Position numbers and translations under genes: made by a program
Shown: positions 56,104-64,000 of the stretch, piece after piece
Layout: every line of letters begins with the position of its first letter
Position numbering within the stretch: position 1 is the stretch's first letter
From: Alloscardovia omnicolens DSM 21503
Lineage (GTDB): Bacteria > Actinomycetota > Actinomycetes > Actinomycetales > Bifidobacteriaceae
Reading direction: 5' to 3'
DNA: 64,000 bases
Assembly: GCF_000420505.1 (NCBI RefSeq)
Contig: NZ_ATVB01000006.1
Location: 40,443-104,442, forward strand
Notes under the pieces: generated by a model
What the model saw: the letters and a program-made list of their open reading frames with translations, nothing else
The model's database searches: none
Told to the model about the DNA's origin: nothing

Positions 56104-57180
56104 TTACTTCGTGCTGTTATTGTGGTATTGAGGCAAAGTAATTTCAAAATTTACGCCACGTATATCGTCCACAACTTTCACAGTGCCCCCATGAAGACCA
56201 GCAGCCCATCGTGAAATAGACAAGCCCAACCCCGTTCCGCCTGACATTGTTCCTGGACGATTGCGGTGTCCCTTAACATAGCGGCGGAAAATATCTGAAC
56301 GGTCTTCCGGTGCAATTTGAGAACCAAAATTCACAACATTGGTCACAACACAACCGACACGAAGATCTTCATGAGCTTCTACCAGAATTGATGTATTATC
56401 GGCAGAATGCTTAAGAGCATTAGCAATAATATTAGTAAAAAGCTGACGCAATCGATCTTCATCGCCGTCCATCCATAAAGCCGGAGGAACATCTAAAGAT
56501 ACGTGATGGTTGTGGCTGCCATCAGCAATTTCAAGAGGTGCAATCACGTCATCCAAGAAATCACGCACATTAAAACGAGTAATCTCTAAACTGGCAGCAC
56601 CTGCTTCCATTCGGCTTAAATCAAGCAGGAAAGCAATCAAATCGCTTAAACGCTGTGTTTGACTTAAAATGCCCTCTAAGTTTGCAGGAGTTGGTTCTAC
56701 TACACCATCAGCCATATTTTCTACTAAAGCTTGCAGAGCCGATACAGGTGTACGCAATTCGTGGCTCACATTAGCAATTAAATCACGACGCATTTGGTCA
56801 GCATGTTCGAGTTCATCTGCCATCACATTAAAGGATCGAGATAGTTGACCGATTTCATCATTGCTCTCTAAAGCCATAGATACGCGCTTCGTATAATCTC
56901 CCTGAGTCAAAGATTCTGCAGCATCGCGTATTTCACGAAGAGGGGCAGTAAGTCCTTGCGCAAATAAATAAGTAACGCTTAAAGCAATCGCCAAAGTAAT
57001 AGGTAAAGCAATCCAACCAGAAATACCTAACTTAAGCAAGCCCCACGCAAAAACAAAAGCAAAAAACGTATCTAAAATAATAAGAACGCTTAACTCGATT
57101 TTCAGTGAACGAATAATCCCTAAAGGACGATAACTATTAAAATGGCGAGAACTCTTTGAGGTAGAGCGAGAAGATTTCAT
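56104..57180 (-). CDS. Sensor histidine kinase, HAMP-HisKA type
   Basis: 358 residues. Two membrane helices (about 28-75) with almost no extracytoplasmic loop, a HAMP domain (LTAPLREIRDAAESLTQGDY), HisKA with ANVSHELRTPVSALQALVENM, and HATPase with NIIANALKHSADN and GGTGLGLSISRWAAGLHGG. The short loop suggests sensing at or in the membrane. It follows the response regulator gene (57273-58004) in the same direction, with a terminator hairpin in the 92-bp gap. Confidence 0.92.
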   Translation of the reverse strand: MKSSRSTSKSSRHFNSYRPLGIIRSLKIELSVLIILDTFFAFVFAWGLLKLGISGWIALPITLAIALSVTYLFAQGLTAPLREIRDAAESLTQGDYTKRVSMALESNDEIGQLSRSFNVMADELEHADQMRRDLIANVSHELRTPVSALQALVENMADGVVEPTPANLEGILSQTQRLSDLIAFLLDLSRMEAGAASLEITRFNVRDFLDDVIAPLEIADGSHNHHVSLDVPPALWMDGDEDRLRQLFTNIIANALKHSADNTSILVEAHEDLRVGCVVTNVVNFGSQIAPEDRSDIFRRYVKGHRNRPGTMSGGTGLGLSISRWAAGLHGGTVKVVDDIRGVNFEITLPQYHNNSTK

Positions 57181-57192
57181 TTGTAACTCCGT

Positions 57193-57239
57193 AAAAAAGC
57201 GCTACTTCCTGTTTCTTTACGAAACAAGGGGAGTAGCGC
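57193..57239 (-). terminator. Intergenic terminator/attenuator between regulator and kinase
   Basis: On the minus strand GCGCTACT pairs with AGTAGCGC, with an inner GTTTC/GAAAC helix, followed by TTTTTT. The kinase would be made from read-through transcripts only, or from a separate promoter. Confidence 0.8.
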
Positions 57240-57272
57240 CCATAAAAATCATGAAATGATGAAATATAGAAA

Positions 57273-58004
57273 TTATTGAGCGTCGCCCTCATCTGCAGGA
57301 GGCTCAAATGCATAACCAACGCCATGTACTGTGCGAATCATATCGGCACCCAACTTATGACGTAAAGCCTTCACATGCGAATCTACAGTACGAGTGCCAG
57401 ATGCGTCCACCCAATCCCACACTTCCTCAAGCAGCTTTTCACGAGTCAGTACGCTCTTTGGCTTGCGTGCAAGAGTGGAGAGCAAATCAAACTCAGTAGG
57501 AGTTAAATGCACAACCTCAGAATTCAAGGTGACAATACGTTGAGCTGGGTCAATAAGCAAACCGCCAAACTGTAAAATTTTCTCGTTCTCAGAATTCTTG
57601 GCAATAACCTTAGCACGTTCTACGCGGCGCAACAAAGCCTTGCATCGTGCAATAAGTTCGCGCATGGAAAAAGGCTTAGTCATATAATCGTCGGCACCGG
57701 CGCTCAAACCAATAATCTTATCAGTCTCATCATCGCGAGCTGTCAGCATAAGAACTGGAACTGGGCGGGACGATACAATACGCTTGGTCGCCTCTAAACC
57801 ATCCATAACCGGCAACATAATATCCATAATAATTAAATCAGGCTTAATCTGGATGGCAGCTTGAACAGCAGTTGCACCATCGCCAATAACTCGCGCATTC
57901 CATCCCTCAGACGCTAAACGCTGTGCAATAGCAGTAGCAAGGGTTGGCTCATCCTCAACCACGAGGATAGTATGCTGTGCAGGTCGCGTTGTAGACATAT
58001 TCAT
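57273..58004 (-). CDS. OmpR/PhoB-type response regulator
   Basis: 243 residues. Receiver domain with ILVVEDEPTLATA, phospho-acceptor Asp in DLIIMDIMLPVMDG, the Thr in VLMLTARDDE and Lys in MTKPFSMREL, then a winged-helix domain (LTPTEFDLLSTLARKPKSVLTREKLLEEVWDW, RTVDSHVKALRHKLG, IRTVHGVGYAF). ATG 58004 gives MNMSTTRP; a start two codons later is possible. It pairs with the kinase downstream. The C-terminal tail is acidic. Confidence 0.94.
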   Translation of the reverse strand: MNMSTTRPAQHTILVVEDEPTLATAIAQRLASEGWNARVIGDGATAVQAAIQIKPDLIIMDIMLPVMDGLEATKRIVSSRPVPVLMLTARDDETDKIIGLSAGADDYMTKPFSMRELIARCKALLRRVERAKVIAKNSENEKILQFGGLLIDPAQRIVTLNSEVVHLTPTEFDLLSTLARKPKSVLTREKLLEEVWDWVDASGTRTVDSHVKALRHKLGADMIRTVHGVGYAFEPPADEGDAQ

Positions 58005-58126
58005 AATGTAGCTTTCTTGTTAGATTGCCATTCTGTAATTATCATAGCGCAAGATATGGCGAAAATGCGTGTCCTTACTTTATGGCAAACTAAGCGGGTT
58101 GAAATTTTTGCTGGAAGGCTTATTTT

Positions 58127-58726
58127 ATGGACTATAAGGTCGGGGATACCGTCGTTTATCCGCGCCATGGCGCAGCTCGCATTGAAGAAATTGCAGAACG
58201 CGAATTACGAGGAGAAACAAAGACATATCTCAAGCTGTCTGTGCTTTCATCTGACGGCCTGATTATTAATGTTCCAGCAGATACCGTTGAACAGCTGGGC
58301 GTACGCGATATTGTAGACGCAGTAGCTGTGGCAAAAGTTTTTGAAATTTTGCGTACTCCTATTGTAGAAGAGAAGACAAACTGGTCTCGTCGCTACAAAT
58401 TAAACCAGGAGAAAATTGCTTCGGGTGACGTCAATAAAGTCGCAGAAGTAGTACGTGACTTAGCTCAGCGTGACGATAACGATCACGGTTTATCTGCTGG
58501 TGAAAAACGCATGCTCTCACGCGCTCGCACTATTCTCACTTCTGAAATTGCTTTGAGTGAGAAGTTGGAGGAAGAAGAAGCTCAGCGTTTGCTTGATGTT
58601 AATTTAGGCTATGAACAGCCTCAGCCAGGCGACGAGAAGCATCATGCTCAGGCTCCTGAAGAACCTGCTGATGCAACTTTGCGTCGTGTAGAAGCTGAAG
58701 AAGTAGCGAAGAAAAAGAAGAAGTAA
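58127..58726 (+). CDS. carD: CarD/CdnL-family RNA polymerase-binding regulator
   Basis: 199 residues. The N-terminal Tudor-like RNAP-interaction domain reads [14 protein letters not shown] sequence ([20 protein letters not shown]), followed by the helical DNA-binding domain with [28 protein letters not shown] and [19 protein letters not shown]. CarD stabilises the open promoter complex, notably at rRNA promoters. A C-terminal acidic/Lys extension (about 165-199) is longer than in mycobacterial CarD (162 residues). It is divergent from the response regulator. Confidence 0.94.
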   Translation: MDYKVGDTVVYPRHGAARIEEIAERELRGETKTYLKLSVLSSDGLIINVPADTVEQLGVRDIVDAVAVAKVFEILRTPIVEEKTNWSRRYKLNQEKIASGDVNKVAEVVRDLAQRDDNDHGLSAGEKRMLSRARTILTSEIALSEKLEEEEAQRLLDVNLGYEQPQPGDEKHHAQAPEEPADATLRRVEAEEVAKKKKK

Positions 58727-58775
58727 GAGCTTTTAAGCTGTTTATATACGTTCTATAAGAGATACGTTCTATAAG

Positions 58776-58816
58776 AGCAGGGTATCAATCCGCGGGGATT
58801 GGTGCCCTGCTGTTTT
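58776..58816 (+). terminator. Terminator of carD
   Basis: AGCAGGG and ATCAATCC pair with GGATTG and GCCCTGCT around a short GC loop, followed by GTTTT. A long stem makes this a good intrinsic terminator. Confidence 0.85.
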
Positions 58817-59089
58817 GTGAGAAATAGAAGAATGTTTTCGGCTTCTTGAGATTTGGCTCGCTGGCATGGTTTTTCAGCAAGCCGTACCTGTGTGTGGCAC
58901 GTGATGAGTGAGGTTCCCCTGTGTGTGTGTTATCCCCATTCGTGTGCTCCCAAACATGACATGTTCAACGTAGCCTGACTGGGAGCAGTGTGTTGCCATG
59001 CAGCACTCTTAAATAAGAGCAATACCATGTATGGTTGTGTGTGCTGCATGAGAAAGATGAAAGGTTATGGTGTGCACAGCATATCGGCT

Positions 59090-59190
59090 AACCTAGCGAA
59101 CCACTTATATGATGAACCAAAATAGGTCAGGTCAAGCACAACCTCATTGCGACCAGCCTCAATAACTCTAAATGGAACTCACCATAGAAC
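59090..59190 (-). pseudogene. Possible second IS1249-like transposase fragment
   Basis: On the minus strand a short open segment reads VIEAGRNEVVLDLTYFGSSY and then KWFARLADMLCTP. VVLDLTYFG is reminiscent of the catalytic-Asp block (LDGTYF type) of IS1249 transposases, with no longer homologous stretch visible. The assignment is weak. The remainder of 58820-59230 shows no gene, only GT-rich runs and an AGAGTGCTGCATGGC-like partial symmetry near 58997. Confidence 0.25.
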
Positions 59191-59231
59191 GTCCAATCAT
59201 ATACAGAAAACTAACACCCTCTGGAGTTTTG

Positions 59232-59507
59232 CAGCTGTTACACGCAATCAACTTTCAAACTGCGTTAAATTCGAAATACTCTTACTCTTACGCATTCTGC
59301 TTAATCGATTAACACACCCGATATGCCAGTTTTGATGTACAAAAATAGCATCAAAACTGGCATAACAGTTGCGCGTATCGATATGCACTCATAAAGGCAA
59401 ACCGCATTCGCGTCCGAGCGGTGTCTTGACTCATAACATCCGGAGGAATCAGCTGGAATCTACTGGGGCAACATCTCCACTAAACACCCAGTTAAGTCCG
59501 ATGAGCT
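59232..59507 (+). repeat. Dispersed intergenic repeat, copy C
   Basis: 276 bp, same orientation as copy B. The hairpin (59323-59363) has the longest perfect pairing in the family, ATGCCAGTTTTGATG against CATCAAAACTGGCAT. One extra base relative to copies A and B destroys the shared open frame. It ends two bases before the znuB stop codon, so on the minus strand it forms the immediate 3' flank of the metal-transport operon. Confidence 0.85.
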
Positions 59508-59509
59508 GT

Positions 59510-60328
59510 TTAAGCGCGTAATCGCGTGTATAACTTAGCAAGCAACCACAGAATTACGCTTATGCTCACAATAACGAAGCTAGGTGGCATATCGAACATC
59601 GTAGAGAGAATCAAACCTCCCCACATCGATGCTAAACAGAGAAGAACAGTCATCAAAATGGCTCGCAAAGGGGATCGAGTAAGCATCATCGCTGTATCTG
59701 CTGGTGTAATAACAAGAGCAAAAATCAATAATGTTCCTACAGCAGGAACTGCTACAGTAATAACGCTTGCCATCATAACCATAAAAATAATACCCAAAAC
59801 AGTAACAGGTAAACCTTTAGCACGCGCTACGCTCTCATCGAGAGAACTGAAAAGGAGCGGTCTAAAAATAAGAGCGAGTACGAGGATAAGCAGGCAATCA
59901 AGAAGAGCAAAAGATATTAGTTGATCGTTTGTAATAGTAAGTACTGAACCAAATAATATAGACTGCATTTGCTTTGCTGCGCCTGAAGAGAGATTAGAAA
60001 AATACAAACCCAAAGCAGTGGCAAAAGCTAAAACAGAGCCAGTAGCAACTTCTCTATCTGATGCTTTTTTACCTAAAGTTCCAATAGTTAAAGCACCCAA
60101 AAGCGAGAAAATACCCATACCCCACAAAACAGGAATGCCGAGAAGCACAGCACCAGTTGCGCCTGGTAAACCAATATGAGCTAAAGCGTGCGCAGCAAAA
60201 GTAGATTTGCGAGTAATAACAAAATAACCTACAACGCCAGCAGCAACAGAGATAAGAACGCTGGCAATAAAAGCGCGTTGAACAAAGTCGGCTTGAAGAA
60301 TTGTATGCCATAAAGGATTGTATTGCAT
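59510..60328 (-). CDS. znuB: Zinc/manganese ABC transporter permease (ABC-3 family)
   Basis: 272 residues from ATG 60328, giving MQYNPLWH; a longer in-frame start would extend into znuC. Seven to eight membrane helices, with typical ABC-3 sequence ALAHIGLPGATGAVLLGI and the cytoplasmic loop SLDESVARAKGLPV that contacts the ATPase. It forms the channel for the metal captured by the lipoprotein at 61671. The ATG follows the znuC stop by one base, indicating coupled translation. Confidence 0.92.
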   Translation of the reverse strand: MQYNPLWHTILQADFVQRAFIASVLISVAAGVVGYFVITRKSTFAAHALAHIGLPGATGAVLLGIPVLWGMGIFSLLGALTIGTLGKKASDREVATGSVLAFATALGLYFSNLSSGAAKQMQSILFGSVLTITNDQLISFALLDCLLILVLALIFRPLLFSSLDESVARAKGLPVTVLGIIFMVMMASVITVAVPAVGTLLIFALVITPADTAMMLTRSPLRAILMTVLLCLASMWGGLILSTMFDMPPSFVIVSISVILWLLAKLYTRLRA

Positions 60329-60329
60329 G

Positions 60330-61487
60330 TTAAGCCTCGAAATTCTGGTTTGTGCTCGTAGAATCTGCAGAGATTGAAGCGGCCGGGGCGTGCGGATTAT
60401 CAGCATGTTCTGCCAGTTCGATATGTTCAGTCTGTTCTATGTCTTCTGTCTGCTTGATATCTGTCTGCTCGCCCGCACAATTTTCCACGTAGTTTTCCTC
60501 TTTATGGTGAGGTGAATGCCATTGAGCGGCGTCCTGCGTAGGATGTTCATCATGAACTGTGCGACTTGGTGGCTCGACATCTGAATTATGCGTCACAAAC
60601 ATATCGCCCTGAGGTGTGGTAATAACTTCCACAGTTGTGCCATATAAATGAGTGAGAAGATTAGAATCGAGCATATTATTCATAGATGAATAATGAGGGT
60701 GTCCGTCAAGCAAATACACGGCTCCGGTCAGAATTGGCAGGAGAACATTCAAATCATGAGCCACAACTTGAATGGTCATACCAGTACGTTTATTAAGCTC
60801 TGCAAGCAGTTCAACAATAGAATGTTGGCTGGCAATATCCAAATTTGCCAGTGGCTCATCTAAAATAAGCAGCTCTGGTTTGTTAACCAAAGCTTGTGCA
60901 ATAGCAGCACGCTGACGCTGACCTCCCGATAAATCGCGAATACGTGACTGCGCTTTGTGCATTAACCCCACAAAATCAAGAATGTCGTCAACAGCTTGTC
61001 TATCTGCATGAGAACTTGGCAGAAAGCCCCAACGAGAACCGCTAATACCGAGAAGAACAAAATCAAAAACAGTAATATTGCTTTCATTAATAGATGTGTA
61101 ATTTTGAGGAACATAGCCAATACGCGCATTTTTCTTACCAGGCGCTGCGCCTAGAACGCGCAGACGTCCGGACGATAAAGGAATAATACCCAGCTCAGTA
61201 GATAGCATAGTGGTTTTTCCAGTACCATTTGTTCCCACAATCGCAGTTACGCTACCTGTAGGAATAGAGAAATTGCCGTGTGACCAAATAACACGGTGTG
61301 CGCGTTGAACCTCTGCATCAATAAATTCGATAGCAGGCTCGGAAGTCTTAGCAGGCTCGGAAGCTTGAGCGTGCGTGTGCGCGTCTGGTTGCGCGGTCTG
61401 TGCGGTCTGCGTATCCCGCGTAGGCTGCGCAACAACGCTCTGCTCTTGCGACTGCACAGATTTATCAGTGTGAGAAAAAGACGACAT
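60330..61487 (-). CDS. znuC: Zinc/manganese ABC transporter ATPase with unusual N- and C-terminal tails
   Basis: 385 residues, about 130 longer than typical ZnuC/MntB. The core (about 55-285) has Walker A GTNGTGKTT, Q-loop YVPQNYTS, signature LSGGQRQRAAIAQAL, Walker B LLILDEPLANLD and switch His in VAHDLN. A Gln/Thr/Ala-rich N-tail (1-50) contains AHTHAQ, and the C-tail (about 300-385) is acidic and His-rich (DEHPTQ, WHSPHHKEEN, then EQTDIKQTEDIEQTEHIEL, AEHADNPHAP) with a diverged short repeat. The tails may bind metal. It is followed by znuB. Confidence 0.9.
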   Translation of the reverse strand: MSSFSHTDKSVQSQEQSVVAQPTRDTQTAQTAQPDAHTHAQASEPAKTSEPAIEFIDAEVQRAHRVIWSHGNFSIPTGSVTAIVGTNGTGKTTMLSTELGIIPLSSGRLRVLGAAPGKKNARIGYVPQNYTSINESNITVFDFVLLGISGSRWGFLPSSHADRQAVDDILDFVGLMHKAQSRIRDLSGGQRQRAAIAQALVNKPELLILDEPLANLDIASQHSIVELLAELNKRTGMTIQVVAHDLNVLLPILTGAVYLLDGHPHYSSMNNMLDSNLLTHLYGTTVEVITTPQGDMFVTHNSDVEPPSRTVHDEHPTQDAAQWHSPHHKEENYVENCAGEQTDIKQTEDIEQTEHIELAEHADNPHAPAASISADSTSTNQNFEA

Positions 61488-61587
61488 GATAATCTTTCAG
61501 TATTATTTCAGTATTATATGGTGTGGCTCTTTAGAGAACGACAGTAAAGACATTTAAAACAACGAAAAGCATAGACAGTGACGAAAG

Positions 61588-61626
61588 TAAGAAGAAAATG
61601 GGCGCTGAGCTTGTTACTCAACACCC
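61588..61626 (-). terminator. Partial terminator between znuA and znuC
   Basis: On the minus strand GGGTGTTGAG pairs with CTCAGCGCCC (two wobbles) around TAACAAG, followed by ATTTTCTTCTT. It lies between the binding protein gene and the ATPase gene and would favour excess binding protein. Confidence 0.65.
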
Positions 61627-61670
61627 TGTTTCCATCTGCTATCCATGACTGACAAAACTATTGAGTTTTA

Positions 61671-62693
61671 TTAATCATGGTCATGATCATGATCACTGTG
61701 TTCAGACTGCTCATACACAGTGGTATCTGGATTTACACCCGTGTCTAAGGTTGCGGTCAAGTTTTCTACCAAGGCCTTAATCCATGCATGCAAAGTAGTG
61801 TATTGCGATGGAATTTGCTCAGTAATATTGACTACAGGAATATCAGACTTTCCAGCTGTTCCAGTGAGCATATTCGTTGCGTCAGAACTTTCCTGAGGAT
61901 TATTCACAAGGAACTTAATCTGGTGACCTTCAATAATACTCTGGAAAGCTTGCAAATCTGCTGCAGTTGGCTCTGACTCATTCGCGCTCGCATTAGCATA
62001 GCCTTCTGGAGTTACGTCCTTCAATCCCAAATCAGAGTAGAGATAGTAGGCAACAGATTCAGTTGCAGCGTACGGGGTATCGGCATACTTGTTCTTGAAC
62101 TCGTTCATAGTATTGTCGAGTTCGGTTTCGCTCTTCAACCATGCATCATATTGCTTCTGGAAATAATCCTTCGAAGCAGGAAGAAGCTGAGCATAAGTTT
62201 TCTTTAAGGACTCTGCTACTGCTTTACGCGCATCGGAAGAGAACCATAAATGTGGATTATCGCTTTCGCTAGCTCCAATAATAGAAGCTGCGTTCACGCT
62301 TTGCACCGATTTTGCTGAGGACAATGCCTTAGTTGCCCACTCATCGTAATGACCGCCATTAACCACAGCAATATTTGCTGCTGTAAGCTGTGCAATTTCC
62401 GCTGTAGATGGTTCGTAATCATGTGCTTCTACATTGGAACTGTTAATAATGGACGTGACCTTTACATGGTCGCCACCAATTTCTTGTGCTAACGAACCCC
62501 ACTGATTAACAGAAGCTACAACTGTTAATGGATCTTTTGCTGTAGTTTTTTGTGAAGTATCTGCCTTTTTCTCTGTCTTGTCTGCAGATTTAGCGCCACA
62601 AGCGCTCACAGAAAAGAGGGCCGCGCCCACAGTCAATGTGGCAACAGTACGGCGGATAATAGTTTTGACGTCAAAGTTTCGATGCATTTTCAT
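61671..62693 (-). CDS. znuA: Zinc/manganese ABC transporter substrate-binding lipoprotein
   Basis: 340 residues. A lipoprotein signal (TLTVGAALFSVSAC, lipobox Cys32) precedes the cluster A-I metal-binding protein: VKVTSIINSSNVEAHDYEPS and GGHYDEWATKAL hold metal-ligand His, and NPHLWFSSD is a further ligand block. The acidic/His tail (EHSDHDHDHD) at the very C-terminus replaces the internal His loop of E. coli ZnuA and may gather metal. Zinc is favoured over manganese by this tail, but the choice is not certain. It is first in the znuA-znuC-znuB order and divergent from folD. Confidence 0.92.
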   Translation of the reverse strand: MKMHRNFDVKTIIRRTVATLTVGAALFSVSACGAKSADKTEKKADTSQKTTAKDPLTVVASVNQWGSLAQEIGGDHVKVTSIINSSNVEAHDYEPSTAEIAQLTAANIAVVNGGHYDEWATKALSSAKSVQSVNAASIIGASESDNPHLWFSSDARKAVAESLKKTYAQLLPASKDYFQKQYDAWLKSETELDNTMNEFKNKYADTPYAATESVAYYLYSDLGLKDVTPEGYANASANESEPTAADLQAFQSIIEGHQIKFLVNNPQESSDATNMLTGTAGKSDIPVVNITEQIPSQYTTLHAWIKALVENLTATLDTGVNPDTTVYEQSEHSDHDHDHD

Positions 62694-62824
62694 CTTACTT
62701 GACTCTTTCTACCTTATGTATCAATGTCATAGTGTGCACAGAATGTATTCTATTGCACCACCTCATAGTACCATTAAAGACGTATTTACGCCACTAGAGG
62801 GATTCGTTACAGGGAGTTGAAGTA

Positions 62825-63820
62825 ATGACTACAGCAGACAGCACATCGCATGACGGCACTGCGCACAATGTCGATGCTCATAACGCTTATAATGCTCATA
62901 ATGCTTATAATCGTGACGCAAGCAATTTCAAAAGTAATGAACAGTCTTTACGTATCAGTGGCACTGAATTAGCGCACAGTCTGAAAGCTGATTTAGCTCA
63001 GCGAGTAGAGAACTTAAAAAAACAGGGCGTTACGTGCGGTTTGGGAACGATTTTAGTGGGTGAAGATGCTGGCTCTGTGAAATATGTAGCAGGCAAGCAT
63101 AAAGATTGCGCTGAGATTGGCATTAACTCTATTCGTATTAATTTGCCAGCAGAGGCAAGTGAAGACGACATTCTTGCCGCTGTTGAGCAGTTAAATAATG
63201 ACCCTGCTTGTGACGGTTTTATTGTGCAACTTCCTTTACCTAAGCACGTCAATACACTGAAAGTATTGGAGAGTATCGCTCCAGAAAAAGATGCAGATGG
63301 CATGCATCCGATGAATGTAGGACAGTTAGTTTTGCACACAGATAGCGTTCCTGCTGTGCCTTTGCCTTGTACGCCACGAGGAGTTATCGCTTTACTTGAG
63401 TCAGCAGGTATTGATTTATTAGGCAAAGATGTCTGCGTGTTGGGTCGAGGTATAACTATTGGCCGTACAGTTGGTTTATTACTGAGTTTGCACGGATACG
63501 ATGCGACGGTTATTAACTGCCATTCACGCACGCGCAATATTGAAGATAAAATTCGTCAGGCAGATATTGTTATTGCTGCTATGGGATCTGATTATTTTGT
63601 GAAACCACATATGATTAAGGACGGTGCTGTGCTTGTTGATGTGGGAGTTTCGCGTGTTTTCGTTGAAGACGAAGGTAAGTGGAAAATTCATGGCGATATT
63701 GACCCAGCATGTCACGCCAAAGCGAGTGCATACACTCCAAATCCAGGGGGAGTGGGTCCAATGACACGTGCTATGTTGTTGAAAAATATTGTAGAAATGG
63801 CGGAAAGAAAAGCTGCGTAA
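62825..63820 (+). CDS. folD: Bifunctional methylene-THF dehydrogenase/cyclohydrolase
   Basis: 331 residues. Converts 5,10-methylene-THF to 10-formyl-THF. The catalytic core begins near residue 43 (LRISGTELAHSLK) and contains VKYVAGKHKDCAEIG with the catalytic Lys, GFIVQLPLPKHV, VLGRGITIGRTVG for NADP, and PNPGGVGPMTRAML. The first ~40 residues are an extra Asn/His/Tyr-rich leader with the duplicated unit HNAYNAHNAYN, encoded by a short DNA tandem repeat; no in-frame start codon lies closer to the core. GGGAGTTGAAGTA precedes the ATG. Confidence 0.94.
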   Translation: MTTADSTSHDGTAHNVDAHNAYNAHNAYNRDASNFKSNEQSLRISGTELAHSLKADLAQRVENLKKQGVTCGLGTILVGEDAGSVKYVAGKHKDCAEIGINSIRINLPAEASEDDILAAVEQLNNDPACDGFIVQLPLPKHVNTLKVLESIAPEKDADGMHPMNVGQLVLHTDSVPAVPLPCTPRGVIALLESAGIDLLGKDVCVLGRGITIGRTVGLLLSLHGYDATVINCHSRTRNIEDKIRQADIVIAAMGSDYFVKPHMIKDGAVLVDVGVSRVFVEDEGKWKIHGDIDPACHAKASAYTPNPGGVGPMTRAMLLKNIVEMAERKAA

Positions 63821-63883
63821 TCTGATTATCTGCAGTCTGTAGTCGGCTTTTTTTGGGGGGGGGTGAGCTTGCGATACTTAACC

Positions 63884-64000
63884 GGTTCTTCGTATTTTAG
63901 CGGGGGTTTAGGGGAGATGTTGTCTAGTAGGTATCAGTTGATTCCTCTGACTGGTATGTGTTAAGACATCGCCTCGGTGTGAATGTGGTTATTTTTATAC
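63884..64000 (-). repeat. Dispersed intergenic repeat, copy D (cut by window end)
   Basis: The visible 117 bp match the same end of copy A: ATTTTAGCGGGG, GGTATCAGTTGATTCCTC, TGTGTTAAGACATCGC and GGTGTGAATGTGG. The hairpin part would lie beyond 64000. A T7-G9 tract (63848-63863) lies between folD and this copy. Confidence 0.82.

Overview
The window looks like a chromosomal segment of a moderately low-GC member of the Bifidobacteriaceae; Alloscardovia, Scardovia or Gardnerella relatives are my guess, not something the sequence proves. Actinobacterial markers include a WhiB1-type iron-sulfur regulator, CarD, the order pth-mfd-eno-divIC-DUF501-ppx, a glycosyltransferase/DUF5719 pair, LytR-CpsA-Psr (LCP) enzymes and an ileS T-box leader. 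I see no prophage, CRISPR array or biosynthetic cluster.

Layout. 1-4.4 kb: 3' part of pepN, then glmM and def. 4.4-9.1 kb: a decayed patch with two broken MFS transporter genes, an arylsulfotransferase-like membrane-anchored protein lacking the expected catalytic histidines, the first copy of a dispersed repeat, a 120-bp inverted-repeat element and tRNA-Arg. 9.2-15.4 kb: xseAB, a GNAT gene and ileS. 15.4-18.6 kb: a candidate small RNA, an IS1249-like transposase relic and a frameshifted sortase-anchored surface protein. 18.7-30.6 kb: panE-like gene, pullulanase and the tightly packed glgB-glgC-glgD-glgA-glgP set. 30.7-39.8 kb: housekeeping block (pth, mfd, eno, divIC, DUF501, ppx, tRNA-Leu, FKBP, greA). 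40-47 kb: PdtaS-like sensor kinase, WhiB1, an EccC/FtsK-like ATPase and two LCP enzymes. 47-52 kb: GT2-membrane fusion and DUF5719. 52-58.7 kb: zincin-like protein, a HAD phosphatase fused to a winged-helix DNA-binding domain, comF, SOS-controlled umuDC, a two-component system and carD. 59.2-64 kb: znuABC-type metal transporter and folD.

How the genes work together. GlgC/GlgD make ADP-glucose, GlgA and GlgB build branched glycogen, and GlgP with the signal-less type I pullulanase degrade it, so one locus holds storage and mobilisation. The GlgC+GlgD pairing and gene order are typical of Firmicutes. GlmM, the LCP enzymes, DivIC, the GT2/DUF5719 pair and WhiB1 belong to envelope and division functions.

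The most unusual items are: the HAD-winged-helix fusion at 52.4 kb; a ~275-bp intergenic repeat family (four copies) with a covarying hairpin; a UmuD-like protein whose catalytic lysine position is arginine; an orphan EccC-like ATPase whose predicted start codon lies inside the upstream terminator; and a degenerate ~41-bp tandem array before the GT2 gene. All family calls rest on motif recognition without database searches.
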